Positions 51,461 to 63,283 of a stretch of 64,000 nucleotides of DNA are shown in pieces. Numbering within the stretch: position 1 is the first letter of the stretch; the number at the start of each line of letters is the position of its first letter. This stretch comes from Scilla litardierei (lineage: Eukaryota; Streptophyta; Magnoliopsida; Asparagales; Asparagaceae). The notes beneath the pieces are model-generated. The model saw only the letters and a program-made list of their open reading frames with translations, was not told the DNA's origin and ran no database searches. Both the position numbers and the translations under genes were made by a program. The DNA lies in assembly GCA_030789695.1 (NCBI GenBank), contig CM061139.1, positions 203,395,641-203,459,640 on the forward strand, given 5' to 3'.

Positions 51461-54400
51461 TGTAACGCCCCAGAAACAGGTGTCGTCACACTCACAATAA
51501 TTTTGCAGGTCCTACTGGGTACCAGTGAAGTCAATATAGGATGAGTAGAAATATACCGAAAACATACCTCGATGGAAGGACCCAGAATAGCTCAAGGGAA
51601 GGAAAGAACTGTGAAACTCAACATAAGACATGTGGAACACCTGAGAGATATATGATTGGGTAAGACAATAGATTACATCTATAACCAAGCTTTCATATTA
51701 AAAAAACAAGGAAAAAGTGCAAACATGCAAAAGTGATCTTATAGGGTGAAGTGTAACAAATGTATGAAAGTGTCAGGTCGGGAATAAAGTAACATTTAAA
51801 AAGATATAAATGTTGACATTAAACAATGAGGCAACGACACATTGATAAACAAGGTAAGGAAAACAACTCACTAGTAAACATTCATAACATCAATCATTAA
51901 TATGTTTTAAACAAGCAAGACAATAAGGAACTGTAGCAATAAGCCTAGCATGAGACAATCTTTCTTACAAGTACTACTATACACCAAACTGAGTTGTCAT
52001 ATTCTAGTGATGTGACTCATATTTGGAGAGTACGATGTGCAACGTGAAGTCCACCTTGGACCGCGGGCTGCTACCCCGGGCCAAGTAATAAGAACTCAGG
52101 ATCCATAGATAGAAATCCTCCCAGACATGGGCCAAAAGCATGGCTTCAATCGCTCCCGTACTTTCTCTAATTTGAGTTTACCCCAAAACCCGTGAGTCAA
52201 GTGTAGTGTCATGGTACTGTGACTTATTGTATTGTTAGCATGCCATGTGTTTAAGTTATTACTATTATTGTGTCTGACATTGTACTGGTTGCAGGTATTG
52301 TCATGTGGATGAGATTCTAGAGGTAACTCTCATGGTTCAAGAGGTGACCCCCGGCGTACCGTGGCACTTTATCCCATGTAGCACTTAGTTCTCAACATGT
52401 TCGTGTATGACATACAGAGTTTGCAGTCAGCGTATAATACCCAATGATCAGGCACAATGTTCGGGCTTGTACAATATTTAATGAACAATATCAATGTCAT
52501 ATATGAGCATGTATTTCAGTGTAAAACATGGTTATCAACAAGTGTAGCATATGGCCTGTGTTGGAATATCAGTGTCAATGCATAAATCAGTTATGTCAGT
52601 TGCATAACATTTAAATCTGGAGATTGATATTCATATATTTTGCGAGAATTCTGATGAGCATAAATTTCATACCTTACATCCTCACTTTAATGTAAACTAA
52701 TTGAGCTAGTATAATTCTTAAAGCACTTTATTCAGGTAACTTTATAAAAGGTTAAAGCACTTGCCTACTGCTCTATATATATAAGGTATCCAAGATGTTA
52801 TTGTAACATGGTTCTATGTATTGGCCAAAGTAACAACCAATAAGTAGCTATCTTTTAGCACTGCAATTCCAGGAGACTAATATGGAACTAGATCAATATG
52901 TAGTTTCAGCCATGATTTGATTTAAGAGTAACCCAATATTTGTCTGTATGTGAAAAATAGAAAACAATTGCATGTTATGTCCTAATGCAATCATGTCCAA
53001 GCTTTTGAGATGCTTCACATGATGACATTAAGGTTATGAGGGTGATTTCGGAGTCAATGGGACTTTCAGTTGGGAAACAATAATGGTTCATAAAGTTCAA
53101 CCAATGATGTTTAATCAAATTTAAAAGTTTGGTCAATTTGAAATAACAATTAATCTAATGGGGAATGAAGGAATATGAGCAAGCAGGTAGAATAGCATGC
53201 TTGAGAAATTAGGCGTGTGCCCATATTCATGCATGTATGTAGTATGACACATTCAAGCAAGGGGGATTGTCAACAAATGCATGTGGCTACATGCACTGCA
53301 AATAGTATGGAACAAGATGAAGTGAGTAGAGTAATGAAATAACCACCACCACCCTATTTCTATTCAATCCTTCAACATTTTAAAGTTTAAACACTAAATT
53401 AAAAAATCAAACAAAATGTAAATCGGGTTATGATAAAAAAAACCTAACAAGAAGAATTAATGTTGACCTTAATTTATCATCAATCACCAATATGAAGACA
53501 AATCAAAACATTGTTGCTAAAGCTAGAAGCCTACAAATTTGAACTTTTTACCAAGCTCCAGAAAAATGCAAATGCGGTTCAATTAGGTGTTCTTCTGGCT
53601 TAAATCAAAAGATCTGGTCATGTTGAGACATGAGATGCTTGAGCAGCATCCATGTGCAGATATTATAGATTAAAATTCATTTTAAATCTTCAATTACTTA
53701 TAGAACATAATTGATCATAAAGTATGACAGCATGGCCCCAATCAACATGTGGCAAGCATCAATACAGTTCACAGTTCATAACCAAGGCAATGCATAATGA
53801 ACAATATCCCTTTAACAGGAAGAATAACATGGTCTCAACCAAAAGATTAAGCATAAGTTGGCTAAAGTATGGTAATGGGAAATCAAAATAATTTTCCGGT
53901 TTTCCTCAAGAATTTGCGATGGTTGTTGCAGTATTTGATTTCAAAATTAAATAAGATCAACAATTCCGAAGTACTACATTATTCTCATTATTATATACTT
54001 GAATAAACCCCAACGAATCCCATGCCATAATTTCATCGATTCAATTCCAAATAATTTCAGAAAAACGAAATTCACAGCATAAACAAAAAAACTTAGGTAT
54101 AGAAATAATCTACCTCGATCAATTGAAATCCAAGCGTCTCAATTGAGCCCGAAAAATCTAACGACCCAATCGAAAGGGTTCGAAGGAGAAGAGGAAATAT
54201 TTTCGTATGCTTCAAAGCCATAGAACCAACGGCGTATTTATAGAAGAGGTGGCGAGAGTCGTAGTTGAATAGGAACTCTGTTTGGAGAGGAAATCTCACA
54301 AAGCTGTTAGGGTTTCGAAGTGGGGAGAGGGTTGGCGGCATGGTTCGTTCGGCTAGGGTTTTCCGAAGAAGAGATGGCGGATGGCCCTTGCTCGAGCAAA

Positions 54401-54556
54401 TGAGGCGTTGTTGGGCTCGGGGGGGAACGAATTGAAACAGGCAAATGAAATGAACGAAAGAAATGGGCTGCTCGTGTAATGAGATTGGCTTGTCGTTGTT
54501 GCTCGCAGGCGAAGGAACGGAGGAGCATCGGGGGTTCTCGCTGGGCTCGGGTGAGA

Positions 54557-54597
<41 letters not shown>

Positions 54598-54800
54598 AGG
54601 GAAGACCCCATTTAAGTGAATGATGTTTGGGCCGGCTATGGGCTTGGCCTCCAGAGTGAAAGGAATAAAAGAAAAACAAGGAAAAAAAGATGAGGAAGGG
54701 GGAAAAAATGGGCCTTCTAATTAAAAGTGGGCCATTGCACATATGCTGATATGCAGAAAATTGCATGATGTATAGTCTACTTGGATGGATGGAGAACCAC
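51461..54800 (-). mobile_element. Probable Gypsy solo LTR, right end uncertain
   Basis: On the minus strand the segment ends ACCTGTTTCTGGGGCGTTACA, characteristic of long Del/Tekay-type LTRs. A TATAAATACGCC lies at about 54232-54243 on that strand, preceded by GTGCAATGGCCC (about 54728-54740), a word shared with the LTR at 34037. No pol or primer site follows. The start in element orientation lies somewhere from 54740 to 54900. No matching target duplication was found. The 172- and 174-residue minus frames here lie in the TATA-downstream region and do not resemble known proteins. Confidence 0.6.
54560..54591. repeat. (AG)n microsatellite
   Basis: Uninterrupted AG dinucleotides just upstream of the LTR TATA box. 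On the minus (LTR) strand it is (CT)n. Confidence 0.95.
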
Positions 54801-54899
54801 GTGACATCTACTGACGTATGAAGGCTACTGTTTCCAATCTCAGATAGCAAACTTGAACAGGCAAGCTGATAAATCAATTATCTAAAAAAACTAGAATTA

Positions 54900-55690
54900 C
54901 AGTCCCATAGTTGTATGAAGAATGCTGGAAGAAGTGCATTTGAAGTCTCATGGTGCTGGAGACCAACTTGCAGTCTTGCAGATGCTTGCTAGTATCAACA
55001 TCAAAAATTAATAGAATGCTTACAGCTGACTGCTTCTAGATGTGAGCCAAACTGCGAAATATAAGGTTCTAATATTTTAATAAAGTTTGGCTGTCAAACT
55101 GAATGGGTGGAAATAGTTGCTTTGAAATTGTCCAACCATTCTTACAGTAGGACAATAAATGGGTTCAAATTGAAATTACTGTCCCCATATTCACATAAGC
55201 CAAATTACATTCCTAGATATTGTAAATGTGATGCATAGTTCTAATAAATCAACCACAGTGTAGAAATAGCCTGGATTTAAGTCCACAAAAGCAAACCATA
55301 TTATCGGACTTAAATAATGAATATCCTTCTTACATTTGAGGGGGGGCCTGCCACGGGCTTGTCCCACATGGCAGTGTCCCCTCAACCGTGGAGGAAGCCC
55401 CCCACTCACAAATAAAATAAAATAAAAATTTTGCCCCCCAACATCCCGGCTAATTGCCAAAATAACCCACCTACTTCCCACTTAAATGAATAATTCAGCT
55501 CTGTGGAGAACAAAGCCAAAGCATCACCTTTTTTTAATTGATTGTCTTTGTTTTTTTCCACACCAACGCACCCACATGTTCCAAAGATTTTGGCTCTGCA
55601 TGTGATCAAAGACAGAGACAGAGAAAGCAATAAAAGCTAGCCAAACATTTTTCTACGACGCACGGATTTCCAAAGCAATATTTTGCGGCA
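54900..55690. other. Unassigned segment
   Basis: No supported gene. It includes the short GC-rich word GGGGGGCCTGCCACGGGC near 55340-55360. The short minus-strand frames lack recognisable content. Confidence 0.4.
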
Positions 55691-55699
55691 GAAGTTTTG

Positions 55700-56239
55700 A
55701 AGCCATATCTTTCATTGTAGACCTCCAATTAACGGTCAGAGCCATTGCGGAGCAGTTTACGTGTAGATCGACGAAGACACATAGATGCCGTAAACTGAGC
55801 ACTCTGAACTTTTATATTAATATTTTGTGGAGTAGTAAAATTTGATCCTTGTATTATTTTTATATTATTTTTGTGGTGAGAGAGCTACGAGGCATAGTTC
55901 TGAGATTCTTGATTCACATTGCGTGGATTGAGGCAGAGTCTAGCTAGTTAGGTTAGTTCAGTCGAGCATGTGATTTGCGAGTCTATAGAGCTTGGAAGCG
56001 TGGAGCATGGGATTTGCGAGTTTTGAGTGTATGTGGGCATGTTGAAACTATTAATCTATTAGTGGACTTTGGAGGTTGCTGGAATAGGTTGAGGTTCGAC
56101 CGAACAAGGGTACATATGTGTTATCTGTGATTGGTTGTGCTTTCTGTGATTTTATCTGCCTGTGTGTTGCATGGATTTTTTTTTTAATTTGGCGAACACA
56201 ATATTCACCCCCCTCTAGGGTATACTTTTCAATCCTACA
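55700..56239 (+). mobile_element. 5'-truncated Copia LTR fragment
   Basis: Ends with ATATTCACCCCCCTCTAGGG then AATCCTACA, the same U5 ending as the Sirevirus-like LTRs in this window (ATTCACCCCCCTCTAG ... CCCTACA on their coding strand). Upstream the GGAGGTTGCTGGAATAGG segment also has the feel of such LTRs. The left limit is approximate. An old Gypsy element begins right after it. Confidence 0.55.
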
Positions 56240-56242
56240 TCA

Positions 56243-56656
56243 CGTACTAAGGAAGACTCTTTTATTTTATTTTATTTTATTTATTTATGTCTTTGAGTCC
56301 TATTACAAGTTTAAGTATGAATTTAAGAGTTTGCATCTTCTTCTATAAATTTAAGTTCCCATAAATTTAAGTCTGTAATCAAAACTATTAGATTTTAAGT
56401 GAGTGCATAAAACTAAATTTTGTATACATTATTTGCAACTTCAAAAACTCTTGCATGAGAGGTACACGAGTGTCTGAGAAATCACCTTATCAAGAGGTCC
56501 AAAGATAATCTTCACTGCGAAGGGTTGAAATCGGTATTCGTTTTGATTCATGTGTTGATATGCTTAAAACCCAAGTTATTGGCTTAGTTGTAGAAATCCA
56601 TTAGTTCCTTCCTGTGATTCTTCCATCACATCTTAATCCCCTTCTGTTTCACATCA
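56243..56656 (+). repeat. Left LTR of the ancient Gypsy element
   Basis: About 414 bp, homologous to 60631-61032; the outer TG is mutated to CG. It ends CACATCA before the primer site. Confidence 0.7.
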
Positions 56657-56660
56657 GATT

Positions 56661-56672
56661 TGGTATCAAAAC
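56661..56672 (+). other. Decayed primer-binding site
   Basis: TGGTATCAAAAC differs at two positions from the initiator-Met-tRNA-type site TGGTATCAGAGC seen in two other elements of this window, and it lies four bases from the LTR. Confidence 0.7.
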
Positions 56673-57277
56673 TAAAATTCCTACATTTTCTTTCTATTGT
56701 ATTTTTTTCTTTATCATATTTTCTTCTTCTTCTTCTTCTAGATTAATCGCATTTAGCTTTAAAATTTCCCTCTTTTCAGTTTGGTTTTAAAAAACATGCT
56801 TTGATTTCAATTCAAACGACAACTTTTTCCTTTCTATTGTATTCTTTCTTTCACTGATTTTCTTCATCATGATCGTCTTGTCTTAGATTAGTTAGCTTCA
56901 GCTTAAAATTCCCTATTTTCAGTTCAGTTTAAAACTTGTTTTGACTGTAATTTGAACAGCAAAAAGGGGGGTTTTCATCAGGTATTGTTCACCCGATACT
57001 GGTAATCGTCTTCCTTCATCTTACAGAATTGAACCCAAGCCCCAAAAAGTGAAAACCCATGAAATATCAGTCCAAAAAATCCATCATAATCCATCAAACA
57101 CATTGCAATCAACACCCTAAACCAAAACCCAATTCAAAACAGTACCCAATCTTCACCACTACCATCAAGATTTCCCCTCCAACATCATCCACATCTTCAT
57201 CTTGATGCCTCGCCACCACAGGGAGCCATCACTGCCACCTCTTTCATTAACTTGAACATCCAGCACCACTGCCTTAT

Positions 57278-58261
57278 CATAATCGTCTTCAGCAATTCAT
57301 GTAAGCCTTGACAACATGGAAGCTTTGAAGAGAATCTAGATCTAACTAAACATCCAAGTCAAATTGGGTTTATTTGATTGAGTTGGTGGATCCAAATTTG
57401 TATTGAAAACCAAACATGAATCATGTTCAAAACCTGAATCGAAGTTTAGCTTGAATCTATTCGATCTGATCTGCTTCAAATCCGACATGATATCAAAGAA
57501 CCATATTTACTGTAATGGGCAAATCCGACCCATTAGCAGTTGATCATCCGACCAACAAGTTATTTTTGCTGAATATTGGTTTAATTTGCTTACTTTGAGC
57601 CTGATTTTCAAGCTTTTTGTGTGAAATTTTCACCTCTAGTCATCCAGATTGACTCTCTAAGTCAATCTACGATTTTTAGAGACCGTACACGACGTGAAAA
57701 GTTGATCTGTGTTTTAGGTAACTTTAATGTGAACAAAATCTTGATTGTTGAATTCTAAAATTTCATAATCGTCTTCAACAATTCATGTAAGCCTAGACAA
57801 CATGGAAGCTTTGAAGAGATCAGATATGAATCTACATCTAACTAAACATCCAAGTCAAATTGGGTTTATTTGATTGAGTTGGTGGATCCAAATTTGTATT
57901 GAAAACCAAACATGAATCATGTTCAAAACCTGAATCGAAGTTTAGCCTGAATCTAATTCGATCTGATCTGCTTCAAATCCAATATGATATCAAAGAACCA
58001 TATTTACTGTATTGGGCAGATCCGACCCATTAGCAGTTGATCATCCGACCAACAAGTTATTTTTGCTGAATATTGGTTTAATTTGCTTACTTTGAGCCTG
58101 ATTTTCAAGCTGTGTGAAATTTTCACCTCTAATCATCCAGATTGATTCTCTACTCTCTACGATTTTTAGAGACTGTACACCATGTGAAAAGTTGATCTTG
58201 ATCTGTGTTTTAAGGTAACTTTAATATGAACAAAATCTTAATTGTTGAATTCTAAAATTTC
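57278..58261 (+). repeat. 486-bp tandem duplication in the leader
   Basis: Copy 1 (57278-57763) and copy 2 (57764-58261) both start CATAATCGTCTTC and end TTGAATTCTAAAATTTC, with small indels. There is no coding frame. The duplication lies between the primer site and the gag relic. Confidence 0.9.
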
Positions 58262-58799
58262 TATTTATTTTATTTCAGACTGATTGACTATCATTGTTTA
58301 ATTGCATATTATTTCTTAGTCTTGATTTATATGCATATATCATCACATTTAAGATTGCAATTTTTTATTATAGAATCAAATCTTTAGAATTTTATTTTAT
58401 TTTGCATAATTAGTGTGTGCATATGCTGTGTGTTTAGGATTGTGCATCGCCATTCATGTGTTTGCTTGGCAATGTATGCTTGTGTAGTGATAAAAAATTT
58501 AAAAACCAACATGATTACAAGTAACAATCAAAGCTAAGGGGTAGAATAGCCAACAATATGCTCCTTAAGTAAATACAACAGTCTCAAACCTTTTAGGAAC
58601 TTTCTACACATATTGCACTACTAAAAACATAAAACCGGAATGGCATCATCATAAATGATGACACAAGCACCGATAATAGGTTTAGAACAAACCAAATTAA
58701 AGGTCTTATAAGAAGAATTTGGGGACAATAGCATATGATATTTGACAATTTAATGATGGTACTGACAATAGTGATTATAAGTATGGTCAAAATGATCCT

Positions 58800-60090
58800 T
58801 CACGTAAGGTCAAAACATGTGCTGATTTTGATGATCCGCATAACCTCCAGGTTATTTCTAATTGGTTAATAAAGATGTATCACTTTTTGATTGGTATGAT
58901 GACGTCTAACAGGTCTGCTTTGCTAAGATACAATTACAATGACCAACTAAATTTTATTAGATTTCTATAGAAATGCAACTTGAGAAACGAAGATAAGAAC
59001 CTTTGAAATAATGGGCTGAGATAAAAGAGAAATTTAAGGAATTATAAATTCCTCCTTATAAAACACGTCTCGTCAGTTGATTAATTTATGATAGTAAAAC
59101 TTGACTGTAAGAGAATACATGGATAGATTTAATGACTTACACAGTAGATATATGATTTTTCAGAAGACCATCAATGCATAGTCTAAATTTTGCATGGGGT
59201 TAAGATTAAATCTTCAAAATAAGATGATCACACGTATGATGAAGTATTATAGATAAGGACTTACATCTGAGTTAGAAACCTCCCTGAAAGCTTCTATAGA
59301 TAGAAAGCATACCTTTAAAGATGGAGAGCAATCCAAGCGGTCATTCAAGAACACGACCAAATCCACCGCTAAAGAAACAGTTGGGAAGGCTAAGATTAAT
59401 GGGTTCTCAACGTAAAACCGCTGGAAGTTCAATGTTTCAAGGTGTCATGAGTACATGTGCTTTGCTAGTCAATGTCCCAATAGATACTTAGAGATGGTCT
59501 TATTAAACTAAGAAATAGTACATTCCACTTAAGCACACTAATGATGCAGATGATAACTTAGAAGAGTATAGTACACAGTCGACCTATTACACCTAAAAGT
59601 GAGGAATATTGTTAAGGAACAAATATTTTTTACATATATCAAGAATGGAGGTAAATCTTATAGAGTAATATTAACAGAGACAGTTTTAAGACTTTAAGTC
59701 AAGTCGGCTTTAAATAAATTGAGACTAAAAGATGAACTTCACTTGTAACCTTACAATGTTAAATGGGATTGATAATTCACATGCTGTTATCCAATATTGT
59801 TTAATGCATATCCAGTTCTTGAGCTATTAGAATCGCATATGATGTAATATTTTACCGACAAATGTTGCACATATCCTACCAGGTAAATCTTGGATGTACA
59901 AGAGTTTCACATTCAAAAATCCAACACATATATATTCATCTTTAAGGGAAAAATTATGCTGACATCTAACTGATCCAGAAATGTAGTTAGGTCAAAGTGG
60001 AGGGTTGGTTACAAGCCACAAAAACATCAGTTTATCTTGTGATCCTAAGTTCTTAGAGCTTGGCATTGATCATGGACCTATTATTCTCTC
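58800..60090 (+). pseudogene. Gypsy gag and protease relics
   Basis: In shifting frames one can follow a Gag segment (WAEIKEKF, PPYKTRL-like, then RIHGRFNDL-like, 59000-59140). A broken zinc knuckle (CFK-CHEY-CFASQCPNR with one extra base, about 59435-59485) comes next, then protease-type fragments (YNVKWD and later NVAHILPGKSWMYK). This matches the Gag-protease part of some Gypsy elements. No frame is longer than a few dozen codons. It is certain only that Gypsy-like coding DNA has decayed here. Confidence 0.55.
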
Positions 60091-60630
60091 TGAGCATCAT
60101 GCATATCATACGAGTACTTTGCATTTCACAACTTAAGAAATTCTTGCAATTAACCATAATAGTAACAAGTCTGTTGCAAAATCCAATTGAAATCTGAAAA
60201 AAAAATTGTAGTTAGAGATGATTAGATGACTAACGTATACCCCAAGAGGTTTGTCCTTGAACCTACAGAGATAAATGCTCTGTACACAACGTACAAATTC
60301 TCGACGAGCTTTACTGAGAATTGATCCCAATGTAACTGAGCTGACTATTTCACAAAAGCTTAATGATAGGTAATCGTTAGTAATATTGATTTCTCATTCT
60401 TCACAAATGCTACCATGTAACTGACCGCATAGTTCTGCATGATTGTGCTCTTTTTGTTACCATTCACCAAGAGAGGTGAATCTTCAAAGCTAAAGAAAAT
60501 TATCAGGATTCCAACTTGAATTCATGCTAGAATTTAAGGTTCAAGTCGATTTAATCTTTGTGATCTTTATATCCATTATATTTTGTTATTTAAGTTCATT
60601 TGAGTTTCTTATATAGTCGTTTAGAGTATT

Positions 60631-61032
60631 TTGTTCTAAAGAAGACTCTTTTATTTTATTTTTATTTTATTTATTCAGGCATTTGAATTCTATTAGAAGT
60701 TTGAGTATGAGTTTAGATAGGAGTTTGCTTCTTCTCTTATAAATGAGTCTGTAATCAAAACTTTTGGATTATAAATGATTGAATAAAAATTGAGTTTTGT
60801 AAATATTGTTTGCAACTTCAAGTCTTTTGCATGAGATGTTCGTGAGTGTGTGAGAAATCATCTAGACGGTGGATTCAAAAAAAAATATTCGCATGCAAGA
60901 TGTTGAAGTTCGTGATCACTCGATTAATATGATGACATGCTTAAAACCTAAGTTATATCCTATGTTGTAAAAATTGCTCGTTAGTTCTTCCCCTAGTTAG
61001 TTCACATCTTAGTCTCCTTCTGTTCCGCATCA
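60631..61032 (+). repeat. Right LTR of the ancient Gypsy element
   Basis: About 402 bp, starts TGTTCTAAAGAAGACTC and ends CCGCATCA. Its last bases are included in a local 52-bp tandem duplication. Confidence 0.7.
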
Positions 61033-61124
61033 AGGAGCCATGTTAGCTTTAAATAAAATCTAAATGTTGTCATGTTCCGCATCAAGGAGCCATGTTAGCT
61101 TTAAATAAAATCTAAATATTGTTG
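61021..61124. repeat. 52-bp tandem duplication at the LTR end
   Basis: TGTTCCGCATCAAGGAGCCA starts at 61021 and again at 61073. The two units are nearly identical. The unit joins the last 12 bases of the LTR to flanking DNA, so it arose after insertion. Confidence 0.92.
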
Positions 61125-61177
61125 CATGTCAGACACTTTTAAGCATCATATTTCCTTGCACTTCAAAGAAACATGTT

Positions 61178-61179
<2 letters not shown>

Positions 61180-61252
<73 letters not shown>
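61180..61252. repeat. (AT)n microsatellite
   Basis: About 36 uninterrupted AT dinucleotides. It forms the left edge of a patch of foldback elements separated by further TA tracts. Confidence 0.97.
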
Positions 61253-61256
<4 letters not shown>

Positions 61257-61628
61257 CTTCCGTTGCGAAAAAACCCATGTGAAAGCCGTGCGAAAACATT
61301 TTTTTATTTTTTTGAATTTTTTTTCAAAAATTTTTTTTTTTGATGTTTAATCCATACAAATATATACCCCAGGGAAAATAATGGGGGAACCCGTTGGGCA
61401 TTAGAGCACACATCCACCCGTTACAAATTTAACGGTCTCAAAACGTGCGAATTTGATGAAATGCCTTGATCGAAGGCCAAATGACATTATTTCTCAACCA
61501 TTATTTTTTGAGGGGGGTATAAAAACATAAAATGAGGGTAGAAAAAAAAATTTTGAAAAAAAATTTCAAAAAAAAGATAAAAACATTTTCGCACCGTGCG
61601 AAATGTTCTCATTTGAAAAATTTTCCTA
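61253..61628. mobile_element. Foldback element F1 in (TA)n
   Basis: The ends pair as inverted repeats of about 60 bp: CCGTGCGAAAACATTTTTTT on the left and the complement of AAAACATTTTCGCACCGTGCG on the right. The element is bordered by AT tracts on both sides. A diverged copy lies at 63284-63625. It has no coding capacity. Confidence 0.75.
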
Positions 61629-61643
61629 TATATATATATATAT

Positions 61644-61799
61644 GAGATTAATGTAGAGCAGTTGGTACCTGCCAGGTGCAAGACACAAAGGGGTGGGCCC
61701 CGAGTACAAGCCCATGTGGGGGCTTGTACTCTCCACCTTTTTTATGTCTTGCCACCTGATCCATTGGATCAGGCAGCAGCTTTTCTACATTAAATTCTA
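61644..61799. mobile_element. Foldback element F2 in (TA)n
   Basis: An almost complete hairpin. The left half GAGATTAATGTAGAGCAG pairs with the right half CTTTTCTACATTAAATTC, and the centre GTACAAGCCCATG pairs with GGGGCTTGTAC. TA tracts lie on both sides. It shares its central motif with F3. Confidence 0.85.
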
Positions 61800-61810
61800 T
61801 ATATATATAT

Positions 61811-61977
61811 GGGATTAATGGATATCATACGCCATATGAGGCCTTGCCTCATATTCCCTTTCACATAAAGCAACCAAGTACAAGCCCACATGGGCTTGTA
61901 CTTGGTTGTACTTAGTTGCTTTATGTGAAAGGGAATATGAGGCAATGCCTCATATGACGTATGATAGCCATTATTCT
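61811..61977. mobile_element. Foldback element F3 in (TA)n
   Basis: A near-perfect hairpin of about 80-bp arms: ATCATACGCCATATGAGG on the left against CCTCATATGACGTATGAT on the right, centred on GTACAAGCCCACATGGGC near 61890. TA tracts border it, and it has no coding capacity. Confidence 0.9.
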
Positions 61978-61995
61978 ATATATATTATATATATA

Positions 61996-62310
61996 CTAGA
62001 AATAACCCGTGTACAAAGTGCACAGCACTGGAAAAAAACCCCACGAAGAGGATGTGGTGCATGCACGCAACCGTAAAAGATAGAGAAGTGTGGGGTGTGT
62101 GCCGGTATCGTCAAGGGTTGAAGTTGCAAAAGGCAAACACGCAAATAAGTGGATTTGGGGGTGTTTTTTGTGTTTGTGGGTGGAATGGCAAACCTGTAAA
62201 TAAGTGGCATGTGGGGTTTTTTAGAGGGGGTTTGTCCCAGTAAACTTATGACACAGACAAAGAGTGCCACCTAAGACAAGTCTAGGTGGACAACCCTCTT
62301 TTATAGAAGA
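61996..62310 (-). mobile_element. Non-autonomous Helitron C (315 bp)
   Basis: On the minus strand it begins TCTTCTATAAAAGAGG and ends with CTAG (61999-61996) before T. An imperfect hairpin (CTGTGCAC/GTACACGG) lies 11 bases before the end. There is no coding frame of substance. Its 5' end abuts the 3' end of Helitron D. Confidence 0.75.
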
Positions 62311-62887
62311 CTAGACATAACCCATGCCCGCGGGCACGGTGCATTCAAGATTTTTCCCCGCAAAATCTTTGAGCCCAAAAAATATTTCTACATTTTAAAT
62401 TTAGATAAGTTCAAAAATTTAGAGGCACGGCTGCCTTCGGCGAGGAACAATAAATTCGGTGCAGGCGCCTTCGGCGCAACACAACAAATTAGCGTATAAA
62501 AATTTAGCGGGCGCCTTCGGCGCGGATGGATTCAGACCTCTGCTTGAGGGGTTAAATGAAACGGACGCCCAAAAAGCTCAGCCCGCCTATTTAAAAGCAC
62601 ATTCCCTCTGTTTTTTTGGGTTTCAATTTTTTTGGACGGGTATTTCGATGAGTGCAAAAACGGGTGAAAATGAGAATGATAGGGTTGAGTGTGTGTAGTG
62701 TCATGGGGTTTTTGGTTTTTTTGCTTGGGTTGTGATTTTGGGTGTTTGGGTTTGGGTGTGTTTTTTGGGGGGTTGGGTGGAGTTTTGTGTTTTTTGGGTT
62801 TTGGGTTTAAGAAAGTTATCCCATGTGGCGATGTGACATTGCCACATGGGACAAAGATTCAAAAACATCCATCATTTGTAATATAGA
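62311..62887 (-). mobile_element. Non-autonomous Helitron D (577 bp)
   Basis: On the minus strand it begins TCTATATTAC (after A) and ends CTAG (62314-62311) before the T that starts Helitron C. The hairpin CCGTGCCC-GC-GGGCATGG sits 11 bases before the end. It shares the GCGCCTTCGGCGC mini-hairpins and AACAAATTAGCG words with Helitrons A and B, so it is the same family. Confidence 0.78.
62822..62852. repeat. 10-bp inverted repeat near the Helitron D 5' end
   Basis: CCCATGTGGC and GCCACATGGG flank an 11-base spacer. It lies about 35 bp inside the 5' terminus. Confidence 0.8.
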
Positions 62888-62898
62888 TATATATATAT

Positions 62899-63283
62899 AT
62901 GAGAAATATGGAGTGTGCTGACAACACAGGCTTGGTTTTCCAGTGCTGTCAGCACTTTGACCCCCCAAATATTTTTTAAATTTTTTTGCAATGTGTTCTA
63001 CACCTTGTTGACTCCCCCAACCTACTTTAACACTTTTTGAGCCTTCATCCATGCATTTCAAAAAGATTGTGCCGGCAATTTCAGAACTTGGGGATCTTTT
63101 TGAAATGCTAGATGAATGGTCAAAAAGTGTTGGATTCACTTAAAAATTGGTGGAGAGGTAGCCAACAAATTGTAGAACACATTGCAAAAAATTTAAAAAA
63201 TACTTTTAGACCCCAAAACAATGACATCACAAAAAAATTTCATATGCTGTCAGCACATATCCATATTCCCATATATATAGTGA
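62899..63283. mobile_element. Foldback element F4 in (TA)n
   Basis: Arms of roughly 190 bp pair with each other. AATATGGAGTGTGCTGAC and TTTTTTGCAATGTGTTCTAC on the left match the complement of the right arm ending GCTGTCAGCACATATCC. The element lies between TATATATAT and CATATATATAG. Short frames on either strand are not genes. Confidence 0.85.

Larger units (their letters stand above)
56243..61032 (+). mobile_element. Ancient Gypsy element reduced to LTRs, leader, gag and protease traces
   Basis: Two diverged repeats (56243-56656 and 60631-61032) share AAGAAGACTCTTTTATTTTA, GTCTGTAATCAAAACT and CATGCTTAAAACC anchors in the same order. A decayed primer site TGGTATCAAAAC (56661-56672) follows the left copy. 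The interior has a 1-kb tandem duplication in the leader, then gag and protease relics. RT and integrase are missing. No target duplication is left, so this is one of the oldest elements in the window. Confidence 0.75.

Noticed and set aside
54093..54877. 172- and 174-residue minus frames as genes
   Set aside because: They lie in the TATA-proximal part of a probable LTR and include the translated (CT)n tract; no domain was seen.
61126..61350. 74-residue frame with Ile/Tyr repeats
   Set aside because: It is a read-through of the (AT)n microsatellite.
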